A DNA stretch of 5,598 nucleotides from contig JAFUPO010000049.1 of NCBI GenBank assembly GCA_017481185.1, positions 1-5,598 on the forward strand. Reading direction: 5' to 3'. This DNA is from Clostridia bacterium (lineage in GTDB: Bacteria; Bacillota_A; Clostridia; Christensenellales; Aristaeellaceae). Below the pieces are notes generated by a model. It searched no databases. It was given only the letters and a program-made list of their open reading frames with translations, and had not been told where the DNA came from. The position numbers and the translations under genes are program-made. Positions 1 to 3,981 of the stretch are shown here, piece by piece; position 1 is the first letter of the stretch, and the number at the start of each line of letters is the position of its first letter.

Positions 1-442
1 ATTGGGCTAGGTTTTCACCAATGGAATCCTCCGGATCGGCATTGGGATACAAAAGCGCCTTGGAGCCGTCGGTCATGCGGGCCGAGGCGCTGAGGTAGGC
101 GATCTGCCCGTCGGCCATCAGGCCATCCAGGGTGAAGGTCACGGGGCCTGCCGCATAGGTCTTTTTTTCCGTTTCCTCCAGCTGATTCTGCGCGCCGGTG
201 GGCAAGGTCACGTTCCATTCGTTTTCAAACCAGCTTACCAGGCCGGTATTGACGGCGGCATAGGCTGCGGCCATCAGCGACACAATGATCAGCGCCGTGA
301 CGAGCACGGTGCGAAATACTGCGCGTTTCACAGGTTCTTCCTCCTTCACGGAGCGGGCTGCCGCTGTCAGCGCCTCCCGGCAGTCCGCCGGCATGGGCCT
401 GAAGGCTTGTTGAAGATCCAATTCGTTCATGTCACGCTTCAT
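1..442 (-). CDS. Membrane-anchored anti-sigma-like protein, partial (C-terminus off the left edge)
   Basis: This reading frame starts at ATG 442-440 and is still open at base 1 after 147 codons, so only the N-terminal part is visible. Residues 1-42 are hydrophilic and predicted cytoplasmic. A basic VKR (38-40) precedes one hydrophobic segment (about 43-63, ending AAAYAA). The rest is extracytoplasmic and contains a stretch around 100-120 (VTFTLDGLMADGQIAYLSAS) resembling the start of DUF4179-type ectodomains. The start overlaps the end of the upstream sigma gene by 11 nt, and AAAGGAG lies 10 nt upstream of the ATG; an in-frame ATG at 430 is a weaker alternative. Gene order, topology and similarity in layout to the 1923-3122 product suggest a cognate anti-sigma factor that holds the sigma factor at the membrane. 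This is inferred: there is no zinc-binding HxxxCxxC motif. An internal AAGGAGG-N8-GTG at residue 38 could make a shorter form. Confidence 0.78.
   Translation of the reverse strand, partial: MKRDMNELDLQQAFRPMPADCREALTAAARSVKEEEPVKRAVFRTVLVTALIIVSLMAAAYAAVNTGLVSWFENEWNVTLPTGAQNQLEETEKKTYAAGPVTFTLDGLMADGQIAYLSASARMTDGSKALLYPNADPEDSIGENLAQ
329..346 (-). promoter_or_regulatory. Internal Shine-Dalgarno and in-frame GTG start in the partial anti-sigma-like gene
   Basis: On the minus strand a perfect AAGGAGG (346-340) lies exactly 8 nt before GTG (331-329), which is codon 38 of the gene starting at 442 and is in frame. Initiation here would give a protein beginning (M)KRAVFRTVLV, that is, basic residues then a hydrophobic core ending AAAYA, which looks like a Sec signal peptide. 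The same arrangement occurs in the homologous gene at 2997-3014. Alternatively the motif is a by-product of the encoded residues KEEEP. Confidence 0.5.
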
Positions 443-896
443 GGGCTTCCAGCTCCTTTCGCAATTGTCCTTTGGCGCGGTGGATCCTTCCGCGCACCGT
501 TGGCAGGGGCAGGCCCAGGGCCCGGGCCGCTTCCTCATAGGTCATGCCTTCGCAAGAGCAGAGCACCAGGGGCAGGCGCAGCTTTTCGGGCAGCGCCTCC
601 AGGGCCATCCATAGGGTAGGATCAGGAGGCGGAACCGAAGGTTCCGGGATGTCTTCAAAGGAAACGAGGCGCTGCCTTTGGCGGCGGACGTCGTAACATC
701 CATTGATCAGGATCCGGGTGATCCAGGTGCGAAAATACTTTTCCTCCCGCAGGGTGTGCCGCTTTTCCCAGGCCTTAAGGGCGGCGTCCTGTAGGGCGTC
801 TTTGCAGGCGTCGTCGTTGCGGAGGATGGTATAGGCCACGCGGTAAAGCATCTGAGCGTGGGCTTCGATCTCTCCGGTGAAGAACTCCTTGTCCAT
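432..896 (-). CDS. ECF-type RNA polymerase sigma factor (sigma B of the window)
   Basis: The product has 154 residues, typical of group 4 (ECF) sigma factors that contain only regions 2 and 4. Region 2 spans about 12-74 (LYRVAYTILRN, DALQDAALKAWEK, FRTWITRILINGCYD) and provides core RNA polymerase binding and -10 recognition. Region 4 spans about 94-150 (ALEALPEKLRLPL, then the helix-turn-helix MTYEEAARALGLPLPTVRGRIHRAK) and provides -35 recognition. The linker DIPEPSVP (82-89) is also found in the other sigma factor of this window, suggesting paralogy. The ATG is preceded by AAGGAG with an 8-nt spacer. The stop overlaps the start of the following membrane protein by 11 nt, the usual sigma/anti-sigma pairing. 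A CGTCTAAT element 36 nt upstream of the ATG could be an autoregulated ECF -10. The inducing signal cannot be read from the sequence. Confidence 0.93.
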   Translation of the reverse strand: MDKEFFTGEIEAHAQMLYRVAYTILRNDDACKDALQDAALKAWEKRHTLREEKYFRTWITRILINGCYDVRRQRQRLVSFEDIPEPSVPPPDPTLWMALEALPEKLRLPLVLCSCEGMTYEEAARALGLPLPTVRGRIHRAKGQLRKELEAHEA

Positions 897-910
897 CTGA
901 TCATCTCCTT

Positions 911-920
911 GTAACGTTAC
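911..920. repeat. 10-bp perfect palindrome GTAACGTTAC in the sigma B leader
   Basis: GTAACGTTAC is self-complementary and lies directly upstream of the AAGGAG ribosome binding site (910-905) of the sigma gene, close to the start point predicted from the CGTCTAAT element. It could be a small operator half-site pair or chance. No second copy was seen in the window. Confidence 0.3.
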
Positions 921-924
921 ACCT

Positions 925-954
925 ATTAGACGGTATAAAAGCCCCGTTCCTCAC
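925..954 (-). promoter_or_regulatory. Candidate ECF-type promoter upstream of sigma B
   Basis: On the minus strand CCGTCTAAT (933-925) matches the CGTC/GTCTAA class of ECF -10 elements. It would place the start point about 25 nt before the ATG. The same 9-mer occurs upstream of the secreted-protein gene (1886-1878). The -35 is poor: with a 16-nt spacer it reads GTGAGG (954-949), and a GGAAC just downstream is about 3 nt too close. Support comes from the repeated motif and its position relative to the start codon. Confidence 0.4.
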
Positions 955-968
955 AAAGGCAGAAATAT

Positions 969-1856
969 TTATTCCACCCCAGCGAAGATAGCATCCAGCA
1001 GCCTGCCGTCCTTGCCGCTGAAAATGGCCCAGCAGTCATAGCCTTGGGAAAGGGCCTTTTCATCCTTATAAAGGGCCAGCCACACCGGGGCGAACACCGC
1101 CTTTTCATCTATTTCCGTCAGGCCATAGGTCAGGGTAAGGCTGAGCACCTTTTCAGGCGCGGCAGCTTTTTCAAGGTTTGCCAGCGCCACTTCCTGCGAG
1201 ACGGGTTCCATGAAGCCGATGGCTTCGCCCCGGCAGTAGTTTTCCCGCAGCATCAGCCAGCGGACGCCCTCGACGGTCACATAGGCGTAGGCGCTGAAAA
1301 AATCCTCCGGGCTGTTGGCCCCCGGCAGGCGGTAGCACAAATAGTAGCCCTCCTGCTGAACGCTAAGGCGGTCAACCTCCAGGGGCGGCTGGTTGGAGCT
1401 GAATCGGCCGCTGGTCAGGTCTGCTTTCAGCCGGGCTGTCAATGTGCGGATCCGCTCCAAGGGCATATCCAGCGCCCTTTCGCATACATAGCCCCTAACT
1501 CCCATTTGCTCCAGCAGCTCCTCTACTCTCTCCTGGGCCTGTGAGAGGCTAATGCAGGCCAGAACTTTGCGCTCCAATGGGCAGGCCTCCCCATACCAGC
1601 TGGCCAGCAGCAGGATGCCCTGGATGCTGGCCTCCGGCCCCTCATAGCATACCGCCTCCGGGGCGCAGTGGAGCCGGGCCCCGTCATTGAAAAGCCAGTC
1701 TCTTCCATCCTTGCCCGCAACTCCCGAATCGTTGAACCACTGGGGCTGCATATTTTGCGTAAAATCCCGCGGCACAGCCTCATACACCGGCAGGGCCTCG
1801 CCCTTGGCCGTTGCAAACAGCATAAGCGCCAGCAATACGGCAAGTATTTTCTTCAT
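969..1856 (-). CDS. Secreted protein of unknown function
   Basis: The product has 295 residues from ATG 1856. The N-terminus MKKILAVLLALMLFATAKG is a typical Sec signal peptide with basic residues, a hydrophobic core and a small-residue cleavage zone; there is no lipobox cysteine. The frame stays open upstream to an ATG at 1907, but that would put 17 polar residues before the signal peptide and run through a hairpin. AGGAGG 11 nt before 1856 supports the shorter start. The mature part has eight cysteines (64, 70, 92, 101, 125, 174, 208, 275). Its C-terminal 70 residues (APVWLALYKD at 256-265, then GKDGRLLDAI at 281-290) have the 'PvW...DGr.lda' pattern seen in some secreted PepSY/YycI-like beta folds, a weak resemblance only. 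I do not recognise the family. It lies between two sigma/anti-sigma modules on the same strand, 66 nt after one and 72 nt before the other, so it may be part of the same regulon. Confidence 0.82.
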   Translation of the reverse strand: MKKILAVLLALMLFATAKGEALPVYEAVPRDFTQNMQPQWFNDSGVAGKDGRDWLFNDGARLHCAPEAVCYEGPEASIQGILLLASWYGEACPLERKVLACISLSQAQERVEELLEQMGVRGYVCERALDMPLERIRTLTARLKADLTSGRFSSNQPPLEVDRLSVQQEGYYLCYRLPGANSPEDFFSAYAYVTVEGVRWLMLRENYCRGEAIGFMEPVSQEVALANLEKAAAPEKVLSLTLTYGLTEIDEKAVFAPVWLALYKDEKALSQGYDCWAIFSGKDGRLLDAIFAGVE

Positions 1857-1867
1857 TAAATATAACA

Positions 1868-1894
1868 CCTCCTGCCCATTAGACGGGCAGGAGG
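1868..1894 (-). promoter_or_regulatory. Perfect 10-bp stem-loop sequestering the ribosome binding site of the secreted-protein gene
   Basis: In the minus-strand RNA, CCUCCUGCCC (1894-1885) pairs without mismatch to GGGCAGGAGG (1877-1868), leaving the 7-nt loop GUCUAAU. The 3' arm contains the AGGAGG ribosome binding site of the gene starting at 1856, so the folded form should block its translation. The following sequence (UGUUAUAUUUA) is moderately U-rich, so weak termination of the upstream operon is a second possibility. The loop overlaps the candidate ECF -10 element CGTCTAAT. Confidence 0.7.
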
Positions 1895-1907
1895 CGGTAT
1901 ATGTCAC
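1878..1907 (-). promoter_or_regulatory. Candidate ECF-type promoter upstream of the secreted-protein gene
   Basis: CCGTCTAAT (1886-1878, minus strand) is an exact 9-bp copy of the element upstream of sigma B. GTGACA (1907-1902) sits 16 nt before CGTC and could serve as -35, though it is not a good TGAAAC match. The start point would fall near 1873-1876, inside the 3' arm of the stem-loop, so this transcript would keep the ribosome binding site but lack the sequestering arm. Confidence 0.4.
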
Positions 1908-1922
1908 GGCAAGCTTACTTTT

Positions 1923-3122
1923 TTAGGGAACGACCTGCATCACAACCCCATCCAGCTCGGCAAGGTCAGGCTCATCAATACCTTCCCACATGGCGTATAC
2001 GTAAACAGTCATCGTCTTTGGCAGCGTGCCGGTTCCAAGAAGCGGGAGGGTAAAGCTGGTGCAATTATCAAGCATGATCCCTTCCTGAGGCCGGAGCTTG
2101 CTGCCCCGCTCATCTACGGCGACAACCTCAACCCACACATCATGTTTATCTGTGCCTTCAGGCGCATCAGCCAGAAAGGTATTCAGCGGCGCTCCACAGT
2201 TCACCGTGATGGAAGCGGCCATCTGCGATACCGTGGCGGCAGCTTCGCACTTTACGCCGTTAATTTCACCGCTGCCCTTCATATTCACAACGGCACCCTC
2301 AGTCAGCGGAATGGCGGCGTCCATCCTGCCTACTTCACTGCGGTCATATTTAATGAAGCAGTTCTGCCCGTCAAACCACACGGCGGTTTCCTGCTGATAC
2401 ATTTTGATGGACACATTCAATTCGTTGCGGCCATTCAGTTCGGCAGGCAAGGGCGTTTCAAACTCGCGCATTTCGCAGTAAGCGCCGGTTTCGTCGTAGT
2501 TTTCCATTGCGCTGTAGGGCGGAATATCAACGCCGTCATCCGTTACCGTGTGGTCACTGGGGTATACTGTGTATTGACGGTAGCCAAAGGGGGTGCCACT
2601 GGTCACGGCAGCGTTGTATGCCTCATAGATCTCATGGCCGGGCTCGTTGCCGACCAGGGCGATGATCAGCGGTTCATTCGGCTGCATGGCAGCCAGCTCA
2701 TCACTTGTGGGCGTAAATTCTTCCACATGACTAGGTTTGTCAATCCGATAAGCCAGGTTCAGAGACAGGCCATCGAAGTAGGCGCTGTCAACGGATGCTT
2801 TCACTTCGCCAAGGTGGGGATGGGCAATCAGGGCGGGTTCCGTTACGGTGAGGGTCGCGTAAGGAGCGACGGCTTTGTAACGCTCATCATGGGCTCCGAA
2901 AACATTGAAGAGATTAAAGTGTTCTGCAATCGCAGCCGTAGCCATGAGCATCACGGCGACAATCGCAAATACCAGCGTCGTTGAAATGGTTCTTTTCATG
3001 GGTTGAGCCTCCTTCCTCTCTGCGCTTACCGCAGCCTGGATGCGCATACGGCGCTGCTGGGAAGCAGCCAGCCCGGCAAGGCGCTTGTTGACTCGATCCT
3101 GTATCTCCTTCTCATTAATCAT
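1923..3122 (-). CDS. Membrane-anchored anti-sigma-like protein with large extracytoplasmic domain (DUF4179-like)
   Basis: The product has 399 residues. Residues 1-43 are charged and probably cytoplasmic (EIQDRVNKRLAGL, QQRRMRIQAA). MKR (42-44) leads into one hydrophobic segment, about 46-66, ending ATAAIA, and the remaining ~330 residues would lie outside the cell. Residues about 107-125 (VKASVDSAYFDGLSLNLAY) resemble the opening strand pattern of DUF4179-type ectodomains, and the rest is beta-rich in appearance with four cysteines. The ATG overlaps the sigma gene stop in the 8-nt sequence ATGATTAA, and GGAGGAG lies 7 nt upstream, indicating coupled translation. By position and topology it is the likely anti-sigma partner of the 3115-3618 sigma factor, with the ectodomain as sensor. 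No zinc-finger anti-sigma motif is present, so this role is inferred. A strong internal start at residue 42 could give a signal-peptide form without the cytoplasmic region. Confidence 0.85.
   Translation of the reverse strand: MINEKEIQDRVNKRLAGLAASQQRRMRIQAAVSAERKEAQPMKRTISTTLVFAIVAVMLMATAAIAEHFNLFNVFGAHDERYKAVAPYATLTVTEPALIAHPHLGEVKASVDSAYFDGLSLNLAYRIDKPSHVEEFTPTSDELAAMQPNEPLIIALVGNEPGHEIYEAYNAAVTSGTPFGYRQYTVYPSDHTVTDDGVDIPPYSAMENYDETGAYCEMREFETPLPAELNGRNELNVSIKMYQQETAVWFDGQNCFIKYDRSEVGRMDAAIPLTEGAVVNMKGSGEINGVKCEAAATVSQMAASITVNCGAPLNTFLADAPEGTDKHDVWVEVVAVDERGSKLRPQEGIMLDNCTSFTLPLLGTGTLPKTMTVYVYAMWEGIDEPDLAELDGVVMQVVP
2997..3014 (-). promoter_or_regulatory. Internal Shine-Dalgarno and in-frame ATG start in the anti-sigma-like gene
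   Basis: Minus-strand AAGGAGG (3014-3008) lies exactly 8 nt before ATG (2999-2997), which is codon 42 in frame. The site matches or exceeds the one at the gene's own start. The short product would begin MKRTISTTLVFAIVAV, a good Sec signal peptide with AIA as a possible cleavage site. The paralogous gene has the identical heptamer and spacing at 329-346. Confidence 0.55.
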
Positions 3123-3618
3123 TGTACCACTCCTCCAAGCTGCTTTTTAGGCGGCGTTCTGCTTTATCCAGACGGTAGTGAACGGTTCTGCGGGAAACCT
3201 GAAGTACCTCGGCAACTTCCTGAACGGTTAAGCCCTGGAAGTAACGAAGGATAATCACCTGCCGTAAACCAGCGGGCAATGAAAGGATGGCGCGGGTCAT
3301 GGTATCGTCAGGCAGCTGAAAGGGAATGGCCGGCTCCGGCAGATCATCCATGTTCACACGGCGGTCTATATGGATGAACCATTTGCTTCTGCGAAGGTCA
3401 CGGCAGGTGTTTACAGCGATGCGCATGAGCCAGGTTTTCTCTGAGGCTTCCTTGCGGTAGCTGTCGTAAAACCGCCACGCTTTCACAAAGGTGTCCTGCA
3501 CAGCATCCTCTGCCAGTGCCGTATCTCGAAGGAGCAAATAGCAGGTGCGCAATAGGGGTACCTCCCACTGAGCCATAGTTTGCTCCAGCCAAAGATCCCG
3601 CTCAGTTCCACGATCCAT
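3115..3618 (-). CDS. ECF-type RNA polymerase sigma factor (sigma A of the window)
   Basis: The product has 167 residues from ATG 3618. Region 2 spans about 20-82 (LLRTCYLLLRDTALAEDAVQ, then DTFVKAWRFYDSYR, KTWLMRIAVNTCRDLRR), with the DAVQDTF.KAW core-binding signature. The linker is DLPEPAIP. Region 4 spans about 106-162 (AILSLPAGLRQVIILRYFQG) with the helix-turn-helix TVQEVAEVLQVSRRTVHYRL. This is the standard ECF sigma layout and length. A TTG at 3627 would extend the frame by three codons, but GGAGG would then be only 1 nt away; it is 9 nt from the ATG at 3618, which I therefore chose. The gene is first in the run and is coupled to the membrane partner through ATGATTAA. A CGTCT element lies 31 nt upstream of the ATG. 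It follows the terminator of the 5S-tRNA unit by about 50 nt. Confidence 0.95.
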   Translation of the reverse strand: MDRGTERDLWLEQTMAQWEVPLLRTCYLLLRDTALAEDAVQDTFVKAWRFYDSYRKEASEKTWLMRIAVNTCRDLRRSKWFIHIDRRVNMDDLPEPAIPFQLPDDTMTRAILSLPAGLRQVIILRYFQGLTVQEVAEVLQVSRRTVHYRLDKAERRLKSSLEEWYND

Positions 3619-3639
3619 GTGTTCCAACCTCCTTTCACC

Positions 3640-3671
3640 TTAACAGACGAAGCAACCGCCCCAAATGTGCA
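3640..3671 (-). promoter_or_regulatory. Candidate ECF-type promoter upstream of sigma A
   Basis: CGTCTGTTAA (3649-3640, minus strand) resembles the CGTCTAAT elements upstream of the other two genes and sits 31 nt before the ATG. With a 16-nt spacer the -35 would be TGCACA (3671-3666), a weak match that abuts the terminator T-tract. No sigma-A promoter was seen in this short spacer, so an autoregulated ECF promoter is plausible but unproven. Confidence 0.38.
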
Positions 3672-3706
3672 AAGAAAAAAAAGACCCGATCGCTTGAGCG
3701 ATCGGG
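3671..3706 (-). terminator. Intrinsic terminator of the free-standing 5S-tRNA-Asn unit
   Basis: In the minus direction CCCGATCGCT pairs perfectly with AGCGATCGGG across a CA centre (9 bp with a 4-nt loop), followed by TCTTTTTTTTCTTT. It begins 1 nt after the tRNA CCA end and separates the RNA unit from the sigma operon. Confidence 0.93.
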
Positions 3707-3707
3707 T

Positions 3708-3782
3708 TGGCTCCCCAGGTAGGGCTCGAACCTACAACAACTCGGTTAACAGCCGAGTGCTCTGCCATTGAGCTACTGAGGA
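3708..3782 (-). tRNA. tRNA-Asn (anticodon GTT), copy 1
   Basis: The 75-nt gene with encoded CCA folds as a complete cloverleaf. The acceptor is TCCTCAG/CTGGGGA with one G-U pair, and the D stem is GCTC/GAGC. The anticodon stem CTCGG/CCGAG encloses loop CTGTTAA, giving anticodon GTT (Asn). The T stem GTAGG/CCTAC encloses TTCGAGC, and the discriminator is G. It is cotranscribed with the 5S gene 9 nt upstream and is identical in sequence to the copy at 5331-5405. Confidence 0.97.
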
Positions 3783-3791
3783 ATATTAGAA

Positions 3792-3907
3792 TCCGGCGGC
3801 GACCTACTCTCCCGGGCCGTTGCCAGCCAAGTACCATCGGCGCTGAGGGGCTTAACTTCTGTGTTCGGGATGGGTACAGGTGTGACCCCCTCGCCATTAC
3901 CACCGAA
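3792..3907 (-). rRNA. rrf: 5S ribosomal RNA, copy 1 (not attached to a 23S gene)
   Basis: About 116 nt with 5S hallmarks on the minus strand: CCCATCCCGAACACAGAAGT, GATGGTACT and GGGAGAGTAGG. The ends form helix I (TTCGGTGG with CCGCCGGA). The ends were set by this pairing and may be off by a few nt. Unlike copy 2 it is preceded directly by a promoter and a protein gene, with no 23S-like sequence. It forms a two-gene unit with tRNA-Asn. Confidence 0.96.
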
Positions 3908-3934
3908 AATTGCAACTATTTGATTTACGGTGTA

Positions 3935-3963
3935 ATCCTAGCACTTTCACAGCCTGCTGTCAA
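3935..3963 (-). promoter_or_regulatory. Sigma-A promoter of the free-standing 5S-tRNA-Asn unit
   Basis: Minus strand: TTGACA (3963-3958), a 17-bp spacer, then TAGGAT (3940-3935) with a TG extended -10 (TGCTAGGAT). Upstream lies an A/T tract (CTTTTTCAAAAAAG), as in UP elements of stable-RNA promoters. The start near 3928 would give a leader of about 20 nt before the 5S. It lies 18 nt after the stop of the fliB-like gene. Confidence 0.82.
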
Positions 3964-3981
3964 GCACTTTTTTGAAAAAGC

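Larger units (their letters stand above)
3708..3910. repeat. Direct repeat, copy 1 (5S rRNA plus tRNA-Asn)
   Basis: These 203 bp match 5331-5533 in the same orientation at an offset of 1623, with three differences by eye: 3788, 3790 (both in the 5S-tRNA spacer) and 3906 (at the 5S 5' end). The flanks diverge immediately on both sides. Confidence 0.95.

Noticed and set aside
1044..1544. 166-codon plus-strand open frame
   Set aside because: It is antisense to the secreted-protein gene with no recognisable protein features.
1854..1907. Upstream ATG (1907) for the secreted-protein gene
   Set aside because: It would add 17 polar residues before an otherwise ideal signal peptide and run through the hairpin. 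The AGGAGG supports ATG 1856.
2142..2984. 280-codon plus-strand open frame
   Set aside because: It lies wholly antisense to the 1923-3122 gene. Its length is a by-product of that gene's codon use, with no recognisable domain and no convincing ribosome binding site.
3619..3627. TTG start at 3627 for sigma A
   Set aside because: The GGAGG would be only 1 nt away, whereas it is 9 nt from the ATG at 3618.
3640..3915. 91-codon minus-strand open frame beginning MQFSVVMARGSHLYPSRTQ
   Set aside because: It is a translation of the 5S rRNA, tRNA-Asn and terminator. The same frame appears over copy 2 (5239-5556). Such 'MARGSHLYPSRTQK' proteins are a known artefact of 5S genes.
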